IMG/VR virus record: IMGVR_UViG_3300013126_005785
Coordinates: 1-23,303 of that record
Strand: one strand, 5' to 3'
DNA: 23,303 bases
From: a virus
Part shown: positions 7,050-14,079 of the stretch, one piece after another
Layout of the letters: every line of letters starts with the position of its first letter
Position numbering within the stretch: the stretch's first letter is position 1
Program-made: the position numbers and the translations under genes
The notes under the pieces: model-generated
Database searches by the model: none
The model's input: the letters and a program-made list of their open reading frames with translations, nothing else
Told to the model about the DNA's origin: nothing

Positions 7050-8539
7050 AGGACGTTCACCACCGTGTCTCCATCCGCAAAGGAGGCCACTTCAAAAGGT
7101 TGAATATCAATATTGTCATCGACCGCGGGATCGTTCGGCGTCACCGAAACAGGAGACGTATCAATACGCACACGCACGTCGAGAATACCTGGAACGGAAG
7201 CAAGCTGGGCCACGAGTTGCGGGTAGACAATGACGTCCTTACCGATTCCGAGGGCCGCGCCCCATTCAAGGATGAGCTCTTTGACTTTGATGGCTCCGTT
7301 CACGGGGAAGGTTGCCACGTCCACTGTGAGATCAAGGCTTGTATAGATCCGAACTTGGGTTGGTCGACTGAAGCGGATCACGCGGGTCACACCCTGAGAA
7401 TCGACGACGTTTTTGGTGAGCTGGCCGAACGTGCGGATTCCTCCTGGCTTTGACTTCCAAATCACGTCGGCAATGGCATCTTCGTCGCCACCGTCAACGA
7501 CACACTCATAGGATTTCCCAGGTCTGCCATCGATGTCGGTAATGAGAGTGTCATTCTCGAAAACAAAAGCATCGGCAACGCCTTCCAAGTTTTTGATCTT
7601 GGAACGCACGGCCTCGATCGTAGCGTTTCCGCCCACCGCAAGTGTTTCCTCGCGTCTTGTTTTGAGTTGAACGTCATTTTCTCGGTTACGCCCAATCACT
7701 GTTGCCTCAACATTGATGGTGCGATTCAGACCGGAAACTGGAGTATCAATCACGGTGAGTGTTCCGATTGGCGCATCAACGGGGCCAGCCTCGACAGCCT
7801 CAAGATCCACAAGAGCCTGCTCTTCGCCGATTTGCGTATGTGCGGTGCTAACGGCAACCGGAACCGAAGCATCGGTCAGGGAGTTAGCTCCCAAGGTGAC
7901 GAGCTCTTGGGCCTGAAGGCCATCGTCATCATCAAACTCCACAGTGAATCCAGCGGTGAAATCGCCCGTAACGACCACGCCGCTCAGATGAGGAAGCCCA
8001 TTTAGAGCGTCCTGCACGTCGGATGCGAGAGCGTCGAATGGGATGGCAACCGTTTCTTGGGTGCGATGAAAGAGAGTAAAAGTTCCTGCATCGGGAACGC
8101 TGGCAAAGGTGATCTCTTGAATCGCATTCAAACCCGCGCCAAGCGTTGCAGAATTTCTTGTTTTGAATTTTGCATCTGGATTTCCATTTACGGAAAACTG
8201 CGTATCCACCGGAACAGTCGTGCCCGAGTCGCCAAAGAGGAGCTGATTCCTTTGGATTGACTTTGCCGACTGAAGCCTTCGAATTCCGTTGTAGGCTACA
8301 GCATTGTCGAGGCTCACTCCTTCGGCATCATCCGGGTATTGGGAATGGTAGACGTCTTCTACGACCTCCCAAACTTCGGCTTCGCGCTCTGAGTAGATCC
8401 CGACGATCTGACCGAAAACTGTTTCCGGCAAAAGATTGATCGCGTTTCCAAGACGCTGGCGAAGGATTTCTTCGATTTCCGGCTTGATGTCGGCCAGTCG
8501 TTTAATTTCAAGTCCTGTTGCTGATAGTCCGAAAGCCAC
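7046..8539 (-). CDS. Baseplate J-like wedge protein with inserted Ig-like domain
   Basis: A 497-aa gpJ/gp6-type baseplate wedge protein. The N-terminus (GLEIKRLADIKPEIEEIL, VFGQIVGIYSEREAEVWE, YPDDAEGVSLDNAVAYNGI) and the C-terminal half (NRENDVQLKTRREETLAVGG, VADAFVFENDT, GRPGKSYECVVDGGDEDAIA) follow the family pattern. Between about residues 140 and 235 lies an extra domain with GTFTLFH, AIPFDALASDVQDALNGL, VVVTGDF and LTDASVPVAV, resembling a small beta-sandwich repeat found in many virion and surface proteins. The start is a GTG with a G-rich ribosome site six bases upstream. It forms the wedge ring with the gp25-like protein encoded just before it. Confidence 0.88.
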   Translation of the reverse strand: MAFGLSATGLEIKRLADIKPEIEEILRQRLGNAINLLPETVFGQIVGIYSEREAEVWEVVEDVYHSQYPDDAEGVSLDNAVAYNGIRRLQSAKSIQRNQLLFGDSGTTVPVDTQFSVNGNPDAKFKTRNSATLGAGLNAIQEITFASVPDAGTFTLFHRTQETVAIPFDALASDVQDALNGLPHLSGVVVTGDFTAGFTVEFDDDDGLQAQELVTLGANSLTDASVPVAVSTAHTQIGEEQALVDLEAVEAGPVDAPIGTLTVIDTPVSGLNRTINVEATVIGRNRENDVQLKTRREETLAVGGNATIEAVRSKIKNLEGVADAFVFENDTLITDIDGRPGKSYECVVDGGDEDAIADVIWKSKPGGIRTFGQLTKNVVDSQGVTRVIRFSRPTQVRIYTSLDLTVDVATFPVNGAIKVKELILEWGAALGIGKDVIVYPQLVAQLASVPGILDVRVRIDTSPVSVTPNDPAVDDNIDIQPFEVASFADGDTVVNVL

Positions 8540-8542
8540 TGG

Positions 8543-8905
8543 TCACCCCCCGAAAGTCTCTGTGAAAAAGTTGATTTCGCCGGAGTAAGACGTGTATTCG
8601 AACTCGATGCTGAGACTCCTTGCTGATTGGTCAAAGTTCATGGTGAAACTCAGAAGTTCGACCACCCCTGGCGTGGTTAAGATTTTTTGTTTTAGGATTC
8701 CGTCGATCTGATTGATGTTCGGGTTCTTGACGAGAATGTCCTGAAAGTAAGGAACCCCCACGTCGAGATCGAGAAACCATTCGCCCAAGAACGTGCGAAG
8801 GCGCTGCTGTAGGTGCTGCCTTACGGCATCGTCGCTTGTCGTAAGCTGTAGATCGCTGTTCTTGATTTCAAGATCGCCATCAACTCCAAGTTTTAAGTCA
8901 CTCAT
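8543..8905 (-). CDS. Baseplate wedge protein, gp25/gpW-like
   Basis: A 120-aa protein with the pattern of the T4 gp25 / P2 gpW lysozyme-like wedge family: DLQLTTSDDAVRQHLQQRLRT near residues 18-38, GEWFLDLDVGVPYFQDIL at about 41-58, and a central TTPGVVELLSF strand. These short proteins join sheath to wedge and trigger contraction. It overlaps the spike gene by ATGA and lies directly before the J-like gene, the standard order. Assignment rests on motif pattern and synteny. Confidence 0.85.
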   Translation of the reverse strand: MSDLKLGVDGDLEIKNSDLQLTTSDDAVRQHLQQRLRTFLGEWFLDLDVGVPYFQDILVKNPNINQIDGILKQKILTTPGVVELLSFTMNFDQSARSLSIEFEYTSYSGEINFFTETFGG

Positions 8906-9603
8906 GTGGCCACCTTTACTTTCGCGCTACCCATGTCGTTCACCATTGGTGGTGGTGATGGCGGTGGACTGGTGACGGCAGCTCCGACGGGCGTATCGAC
9001 GTATGGGTGCGTGTGAGAAGCCGCCCAGGTTCTGAGCGCCTCGATTTCTTGTTTTACTTTTGACGCAATAGCCACGAATTCAGAAAGAGAGTGATCGCCA
9101 AGGAGGAGCGAACTTCCTTTGATCGAGACGGTGCCATCTGGCTTGATGAAAACTTCAGCGGTATCGTTAACGATCTCGATCGCATTTGGCTCCGTGACCG
9201 AAAATGGATCTTTGCTTGGGTAGAAACACGGTTTTATATAGGCATCCGAAAGGTGGTGTTTTCTTGGATCCTCGGGATCGACAATGCCGCCTTTGGCATT
9301 CCATTGCTCAATGCTCCGCTCGCTAAAACAGATTTCTACTGAGTCGCCTTCCTTGAGAGGAAGATGAATGCGCGCCTTACCCGCGCGCGGGTGAGCAACT
9401 GGAACGTTTGTTAGAAGTGGAAGCTCGACAACTTTTCCGTCAGGGTATTTCCGTTTGATCGCGGGACGAACATCGGCAACCTGTTTTTGCGGATCGTATT
9501 TAGCAATCACTCCTGGCATAGACGTATGGAGCTGAACAAGGCGTTGCTCGATTGCGTTCTTTAGGAGCTCTTCAATCTGAGGAGAAAAGTTTGAATCACT
9601 CAT
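8902..9603 (-). CDS. Baseplate central spike, gp138-like (gpV position)
   Basis: A 233-aa membrane-piercing spike protein. The N-terminal OB-like domain matches the gp138_N pattern: LVQLHTSMPGVIAKYDPQKQ, VADVRPAIKRKYPDGK, LPLLTNVPVAHPRAG, PLKEGDSVEICFSERSIEQW and HHLSDAYIKPCFYP. A short beta-helix region follows (NAIEIVNDTAEVFIKPDGTVSIKG), then a helix with HTHPYVDT and a P-rich tail. The HTH motif near residues 197-199 may bind a metal, as in other spikes. Overlaps with both neighbours are 4 bases (ATGA). It caps the hub encoded just upstream. Confidence 0.88.
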   Translation of the reverse strand: MSDSNFSPQIEELLKNAIEQRLVQLHTSMPGVIAKYDPQKQVADVRPAIKRKYPDGKVVELPLLTNVPVAHPRAGKARIHLPLKEGDSVEICFSERSIEQWNAKGGIVDPEDPRKHHLSDAYIKPCFYPSKDPFSVTEPNAIEIVNDTAEVFIKPDGTVSIKGSSLLLGDHSLSEFVAIASKVKQEIEALRTWAASHTHPYVDTPVGAAVTSPPPSPPPMVNDMGSAKVKVAT

Positions 9604-10442
9604 TCGATTTCAATCCTCGTAAACCAAGCTGTGTCCGCGGTATCTCCCTCGTGCGAGACTTTCTCGACGCGGAACTGACCATTGACGAACTTGCTTTTGA
9701 TCTCAACGGTTCGGCCTGGGTTTATTTCTGGCTGGAGGAGACTGACGACTTCAAGGCCCTTGTCCTTCTTATTCGGACTTCCGATGAGGCCCGTTTCCGG
9801 CGAAAGCAAGAAAGCGGCTTGCGTTGTCGACTTTCCCTTCGGAAGAATCTGTACGGCTCCGTTTTGAATCGACCATTCCAGGTCGAGCTTTCCAGTGAGA
9901 TAGTTCATGTGATCACGCACGGGGCCTGACAGTGAAAGCCCGCCAGGAAATGTCTTCGGTGGAATTTCACGCTGTTCGCCCTTAGCGAGACCCATTGCAT
10001 TTGTGAGAGTTTGGAAAACGTCAGTGACCGGGGTTCCTTGCTTGAAACTCACGTCTACACGAGAGTTTTGGAAGGACTTGAGCCCGTCACCCACCTCAAA
10101 GGTGGTGACCGAGTCTGGGCCGCCGATACTTGAAATCACGCGCGATGGGTTCCCTCGGAAAAGAAGTTTCGGTTCTTTCCCATAACCCGCGAACAACTCG
10201 ATGATATTCTCCGGGTTTTCTGCAAGCCCGCGCGAAGCGGAAGTCAGATTGTAAATGCGGATCTCGGCCTTGTTGACCGTGGCTGAGAAATCTTTTTCGA
10301 TTTTAAAGCCAATACGAAACCCCGGAGTCCCAGGATCGCTCGGATCTTCAGAGTAAATACGGCTCGCATAGCTCTGCCCCTTGCTCCCTTCGGGGCCAAA
10401 ATTCAGGACAGAGAATCGTTCAAAAAGCTCTTGGCTATCCAC
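9600..10442 (-). CDS. Baseplate hub protein
   Basis: A 280-aa hub protein. I start it at the GTG at 10442, because GAGGAGG lies six bases upstream and the preceding stop overlaps it by 8 bases; the longer open frame to 10529 has no support. The sequence has the gpD/gp27-like layout: an N-terminal beta barrel (GFRIGFKIEKDFSATVNKAE, RIYNLTSASRG), a strand pair IIELFAGYGKEPKLLFRGN, a second domain DVSFKQGTPVTDVFQTLTNA, then LEWSIQNGAVQILPKGK and a C-terminal barrel. It would form the trimer linking tube, plug and spike. Family assignment is by pattern and synteny. Confidence 0.82.
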   Translation of the reverse strand: MDSQELFERFSVLNFGPEGSKGQSYASRIYSEDPSDPGTPGFRIGFKIEKDFSATVNKAEIRIYNLTSASRGLAENPENIIELFAGYGKEPKLLFRGNPSRVISSIGGPDSVTTFEVGDGLKSFQNSRVDVSFKQGTPVTDVFQTLTNAMGLAKGEQREIPPKTFPGGLSLSGPVRDHMNYLTGKLDLEWSIQNGAVQILPKGKSTTQAAFLLSPETGLIGSPNKKDKGLEVVSLLQPEINPGRTVEIKSKFVNGQFRVEKVSHEGDTADTAWFTRIEIE

Positions 10443-10758
10443 CGTCGGCCTCCTCGTAGTAAAGAAGCACACGGTTTCCGAGGTCTGCCTCTGTCGGCGG
10501 GAGGTCTTGATTTGAAGAATCGACGGCAAAGAAACGACCAGGAGGGCCGCCGTCAGTGCGAAATCGGGATGTCAAATCGGAGCCGACCAGAATGGGCACG
10601 CCAGAAAGAAGCGAGCCGCCTTGCTGGTTTTTTATGTCTATTGCCCAACGCTCACGTCTGCGGTTGTAGCGAAACGACAAGCGATAAGGTGTGTCTTCAA
10701 GCGTAATCTGGAATTCATAAGCGGGAATGTCGGAGCGAACTGGAATTTGAAGAATCAA
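10435..10758 (-). CDS. Baseplate plug protein, Pam3 gp18-like
   Basis: A 107-aa protein resembling the cyanophage Pam3 baseplate plug (gp18) family: IPAYEFQITLEDTPYRLSF, RYNRRRERWAIDIKNQQGG, a central SGVPILVGSDLTSRF and the C-terminal LGNRVLLYYEE. The start is TTG at 10758, supported by GGAGG six bases upstream and a TTGA overlap with the preceding stop; no better start is present. It sits between the Dit-like gene and the hub gene, the order expected for Pam3-type baseplates. Its role, filling the hub lumen before contraction, is carried over from the family. Confidence 0.8.
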   Translation of the reverse strand: MILQIPVRSDIPAYEFQITLEDTPYRLSFRYNRRRERWAIDIKNQQGGSLLSGVPILVGSDLTSRFRTDGGPPGRFFAVDSSNQDLPPTEADLGNRVLLYYEEADGG

Positions 10759-11453
10759 TTTCCACCTCCGAAAAAGTTTCCGATTTTGACTGCAAGACTC
10801 GACCGCACGTTCGGCGCTGGGGTTGGAGATTGATTTCCAAGATCTGCCTTGCTCGGGGCTGTATGCTTAACAGATGGCTGAACCTTTTTGATGGCGACCG
10901 ATTTCGCGCTGACTTTTCTGACCTCTTTGAGTGTTGCGCGAAAGTGGAGCTGCTTTCCGGTTTTTTGATCGCGTGGAAATGAAAGCGACTGAATCGCCAT
11001 GTTCTCGTACTGAGTTAGGCCAGTAACCACAGTGACAAGTCTTCGGTTTTTCCAAATCGAAGTAAGCATGTCGTGGGCAACCTTGGCTGGATCGTCGGCT
11101 TCTGAAAAAAGAGCAGCCCCCGCAAAACCTCCGCCGATCGCTCCGGCAGCGGATCCGAATCCCCCGAGCTGGGAGCCGAGGATGCTTCCCGCGGCCGAGA
11201 CAAGCCCCTGCGCCTGGGCACTGAGATTGAGTGGTGTTGATGAAATAACACCGTCGATTTCAAGAGAGATATTTTTCGGTCGAATGTGGTCGGATACATC
11301 TGGCCCATCCTCCACGGCGTGCTCCGTGATGTCAGATTCATACGTTGGAACTTCGGTGATCGTTGCGTCGACAAGAAACAGGTCGGCCGCGAAGTCCTGG
11401 CTTCGGAATTTCGTTCTAACGGGTTCGCCTGTGAGTAGAGATAGGAGTGCCAT
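10755..11453 (-). CDS. Dit-like distal tail / baseplate ring protein
   Basis: A 232-aa protein whose N-terminal half matches the Dit-like domain: YESDITEHAVEDGPDVSDHI at about residues 38-57, then RPKNISLEIDGVISSTPLN. In this family these regions form the ring at the tube tip. A glycine and alanine rich insert follows (LGGFGSAAGAIGGGFAG, about 95-111), then a second conserved part (TVVTGLTQYENMAIQSLSFPRD, LHFRATLKEVRKV). The ATG overlaps the tape measure stop by one base. The gene order tape measure, Dit-like, plug, hub, spike supports the call. Confidence 0.82.
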   Translation of the reverse strand: MALLSLLTGEPVRTKFRSQDFAADLFLVDATITEVPTYESDITEHAVEDGPDVSDHIRPKNISLEIDGVISSTPLNLSAQAQGLVSAAGSILGSQLGGFGSAAGAIGGGFAGAALFSEADDPAKVAHDMLTSIWKNRRLVTVVTGLTQYENMAIQSLSFPRDQKTGKQLHFRATLKEVRKVSAKSVAIKKVQPSVKHTAPSKADLGNQSPTPAPNVRSSLAVKIGNFFGGGN

Positions 11454-13012
11454 TAGTAAACTGGTGCTCCTTCCCCAAGATAGGAACTATTGGCCTTTCG
11501 GATGAGAGCCGAAAACCCTTCGTCAATTGAGTTTTGAAGTTTAGGAGCTACGGTTGTCGGATCCACATTCGGGCCGACGTTAAAAGTCATGCTCGAGTCC
11601 ACGCGCACGGGCGCTTGCACGTTGGAAGTGGATGTTGTGGGTGACGAAGTTGGAGAAGCGTTCTTTAGAAGAATGTCATAGGCTCCGGTCGTATCGAACT
11701 CGCCGAGAGCATTTCCGAGTTTTCCTCCAGCCCAAGTGATCGCTTTCCCAAGAGCCGCAAATACAGGCGCGAGAAAGTTTCCAACGGCACTTGCCACCTT
11801 CATGATCCAGCCGAAGATGACGGAAAGCGCGCTTGCGACGTCCATCACTGCGGTTTTTATGAGTGAAAATGTACCTAAGATGGCCTTTCCAAGAACTGGA
11901 AAATTCGCGAGGAACTTTCCAAAATAGCTTTCGCCCCCTTGGAAAAACGTGATGATGTCGTCAATCAAAAGCCCAACGGCAACAGCTATCGCGCCGATGG
12001 CGATAGGAATTGCGAGTGCCGCGAGATCCATTGCCACGAATGCCGCGACCGCATTCCATACAGCCAGGGCAACAGAGCCAATTCCATAGAGAAGTTTGCC
12101 CCCCAGGAAGACCGCTGCGATGGTTCCAAGCATCAAGGCGATCTTCTCGATCCCACCAAAGGTGTCGATGAATCCGCCCACAGATTCCACAAGCGCGGTC
12201 ATGGCTCGCCATACGATTTGAACGAACCGGGCCATGCCGTCGAAAACAAACTTGATCTTCTCGGCCAAGCGCACACGGTTTTCAGAAATGAAGTCGTTGA
12301 ACCGCACGGCAAGCGGCTTGATCACTTTGATCAGTCCAATGCCAAGAATGTTTCTTAAACCCTTGAGCGCAAGCGTGCTTTCTTTGATTGTGTCGTTAAA
12401 TTCATTGGCCATCTCGACGTCTACGTCACTGAGAACGGTTCCGTACTTGTCCGCCAGGGCCGCAGCCTTTGTGATCTCAGCAGAACCTTTATTCAGAAAG
12501 GGAATCATGTCGCGTCCAGCGCGGCCGAAGAGTTCCATCGCCAGAGCTGATTTTTCAACTCCGTCGGGCATCGCTGCGAAACGATCCGCTATTGCTGTAA
12601 GCGCCTGAGTAGTGGTGGGAAGCTGTCCACCGAAGACGCGCGCATCAAGGCCCACCTTGCGAAGTGCTTTTGCGGATTCAGCTGATCCATCCCTTGCCGA
12701 AACAAGTTGGCGAGAGAGAACACCGAGACTTTGCTGAAGAGAATCGAGAGAAATGTCGCCTAGATATGCGGCGGTTTGAAGACGCTGGAGAGCTCCAACG
12801 CTGATGCCGAGTTTTTGAGCTGCTTTGCTGGCTTCTTCGCCAGCGTCAGCGGTGAACTTTGCAAAGCCGAAAAGAGTTGCTGAGGCCGCGGTGACGGAAA
12901 TCCCAATAGTCTTCAGGGTTCCCTTTAGACCGTCGAGTTTTTCTTCGACCTTCTTGAGCTTGGTATCGTCAAAGTCGAGTCCCAGCTTTGCATAAAGTTC
13001 TCGGACAATCAT
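11453..13012 (-). CDS. Tape measure protein (short)
   Basis: A 519-aa tail length protein. Residues 1-60 are polar and coiled-coil-like (FDDTKLKKVEEKLDGLKGTL). Residues 80-230 are helical with the phage_tail pattern (QKLGISVGALQRLQTAAYLG, FAAMPDGVEKSALAMELFGRAG). Residues about 295-365 are strongly hydrophobic, as expected for the segment that enters the membrane. The C-terminus is S/T rich and then ordered (VGPNVDPTTVAPKLQNSI). At roughly 1.5 angstroms per residue it implies a tail of the order of 75-80 nm, an estimate only. The ATG overlaps the stop of the frameshifted chaperone frame (ATGA), a classic arrangement. Confidence 0.9.
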   Translation of the reverse strand: MIVRELYAKLGLDFDDTKLKKVEEKLDGLKGTLKTIGISVTAASATLFGFAKFTADAGEEASKAAQKLGISVGALQRLQTAAYLGDISLDSLQQSLGVLSRQLVSARDGSAESAKALRKVGLDARVFGGQLPTTTQALTAIADRFAAMPDGVEKSALAMELFGRAGRDMIPFLNKGSAEITKAAALADKYGTVLSDVDVEMANEFNDTIKESTLALKGLRNILGIGLIKVIKPLAVRFNDFISENRVRLAEKIKFVFDGMARFVQIVWRAMTALVESVGGFIDTFGGIEKIALMLGTIAAVFLGGKLLYGIGSVALAVWNAVAAFVAMDLAALAIPIAIGAIAVAVGLLIDDIITFFQGGESYFGKFLANFPVLGKAILGTFSLIKTAVMDVASALSVIFGWIMKVASAVGNFLAPVFAALGKAITWAGGKLGNALGEFDTTGAYDILLKNASPTSSPTTSTSNVQAPVRVDSSMTFNVGPNVDPTTVAPKLQNSIDEGFSALIRKANSSYLGEGAPVY

Positions 13013-13248
13013 TTTCGCCCCTTGGCAGCTCTTTCCTCCGCCTTTCGTTTCGCTTCCTGGTCGAGATCCAGTGCCTCATTCGCATCCAAGAGATCGAGAA
13101 CCGACCAGTGCTCTTCAACCTCCTGAAGCGTCGCCATCCCTGAGATAATCACCCTCCATACGGGCCAGATCAGGTGCTCGGGGACTCTGCTGCTTCCGAC
13201 TTCGCCCCCGCGAGGCTTTGCAGCCCTTGCAGCCCCGCGAGATCGCCT
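13009..13248 (-). CDS. Frameshifted C-terminal extension of tail assembly chaperone (-1 frame)
   Basis: An open stretch of 79 codons in the -1 frame of the upstream chaperone gene, ending in TGA at 13009-13011 inside the tape measure start. After a slip at the heptamer 13248-13254 it reads an arginine/glycine-rich linker (RRSRGAARAAKPRGG), then EHLIWPVWRVIISG, EHWSVLDLLDANEALDL and a charged tail (AKRKAEERAAKGRK). The WS..DLLDANEALD segment is typical of small tail proteins encoded between chaperone and tape measure. Fused to residues 1-133 it gives a 212-aa product. No ribosome site supports an independent start. The counterpart in lambda is gpGT. The call is strong on sequence grounds; slippage itself is not shown. 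Confidence 0.82.
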   Translation of the reverse strand, partial: RRSRGAARAAKPRGGEVGSSRVPEHLIWPVWRVIISGMATLQEVEEHWSVLDLLDANEALDLDQEAKRKAEERAAKGRK

Positions 13249-13646
13249 AAAAAATCGCTATATTGAAACGCCACAGCCTTTCCGACGACTTTGAACATGT
13301 GGCCGATGCGCCCTTGGAAATGGACGTCGAAATACTCAGCGCCGACGCCGCGGAGCTTTCCGCTTTTCGCCTCGATCACCTGGACGGAATCCAGAATGTC
13401 TTTGATGAGAGTTTCGACTTCGTTCTCGTCGATTCGGGCACTCAAAGCTGAAATGGCATGGCCTAAAACAGCGTTTGCGGCCGCATCGTCGTTTTCTTTG
13501 ATTGCTTTTCCGGCACTCAAGAATTTTGCAATGGGATCACCGGCAAACTTCACGAGGCGCGCAAAAATCTTTGTCCCGCGCGTGGCCGAGAAGTGTTTGA
13601 CCTTGTAGTTCTCTCCGTCGATTTCAAATTGCTCTTCAAACCGCAT
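13170..13646 (-). CDS. Tail assembly chaperone (zero-frame product)
   Basis: A 158-aa protein directly before the tape measure region and after the tube gene, the position of tail assembly chaperones (lambda gpG, P2 gpE). The N-terminus (EEQFEIDGENYKVKHFSATR) is a beta strand pair leading into a helical body (KIFARLVKFAGDPIAKFL, NAVLGHAISALSARID, VETLIKDILDSVQVIEAK). The last 25 codons, after the slippery site at codons 131-133, are low-complexity (LAGLQGLQSLAGAKSEAAES) and look like the dispensable tail made when no shift occurs. Such proteins coat the tape measure before tube polymerisation. AGGTAAT-type spacing separates it from the tube gene stop. Role inferred from synteny and frameshift structure. 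Confidence 0.82.
   Translation of the reverse strand: MRFEEQFEIDGENYKVKHFSATRGTKIFARLVKFAGDPIAKFLSAGKAIKENDDAAANAVLGHAISALSARIDENEVETLIKDILDSVQVIEAKSGKLRGVGAEYFDVHFQGRIGHMFKVVGKAVAFQYSDFLGDLAGLQGLQSLAGAKSEAAESPST
13248..13254 (-). promoter_or_regulatory. -1 programmed ribosomal frameshift slippery site T-TTT-TTA
   Basis: In the chaperone gene the zero frame reads GAT TTT TTA at codons 131-133, which is the canonical X XXY YYZ heptamer with six T then A. Just downstream lie two tandem copies of GGGCTGCAA. The second can fold as GGCT-GCAA-AGCC with a GNRA loop about 30 bases after the heptamer. Flanking CTCGCGGGG direct repeats bracket the region. These could act as a pausing structure. Confidence 0.8.
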
Positions 13647-14062
13647 TAATTACCTCCCAAGAAGAGAGCGAGGTTGTCGGTTTCAAGCGTCCACTCGACC
13701 TCTCGGACTTCGTTTTCGAAGCCAAGAACCGGAAGCTTTTTGATGTAAGCCTGCTCGCACGCGATAAGCGCGCGACCACTTAAATCTTTGATGAGCACTG
13801 GAACGAGCCCACCGTTGTTGAGCTCATCGGCTGCAGCAAACCCGGAAAGCACGTCGTTCGAATCGCTGCTCGAGAGGAGTGTGAATTTCACCGTTCCAGA
13901 TTTGTTGTTCGATTTCGATCGGGTTCCTTCGCCGTCGATTCCGACGGTCATGGCGTAGGCATCCTCAGATCGCTCGGCCTCGATAAATGTTCCGGGAGCA
14001 AAACCCGCTAGGGGCCTTCCTCCCACTGTTGCTACGACTTGGCTTGGATCGTATGTTTTCAT
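13646..14062 (-). CDS. Tail tube protein (DUF3277 family)
   Basis: A 138-aa tube subunit. It shows the DUF3277 pattern from the first residues: KTYDPSQVVATVGGRPLAGF, GTFIEAERSEDAYAMTVGID, GEGTRSKSNNKSGTVKFTLL, SSSDSNDVLSGF, PVLIKDLSGRALIA and a C-terminal VREVEWTLETDNL strand. The family forms the inner tube of contractile tails with DUF3383 sheaths. The ATG is preceded by CTAGGAGGAA. It directly follows the sheath gene by 17 bases and touches the chaperone gene start (one base shared). Confidence 0.92.
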   Translation of the reverse strand: MKTYDPSQVVATVGGRPLAGFAPGTFIEAERSEDAYAMTVGIDGEGTRSKSNNKSGTVKFTLLSSSDSNDVLSGFAAADELNNGGLVPVLIKDLSGRALIACEQAYIKKLPVLGFENEVREVEWTLETDNLALFLGGN

Positions 14063-14079
14063 TTAAAAGTTCCTCCTAG

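Noticed and set aside
10443-10529. Longer N-terminus for the hub protein
   Set aside because: It overlaps most of the plug gene end, is basic and low in hub similarity, and the GTG at 10442 has a strong ribosome site with a short overlap.
13880-13905. Another copy of the recurring element (TTTCACCGTT on the plus strand)
   Set aside because: It lies inside the tail tube coding sequence and matches only the first ten bases.
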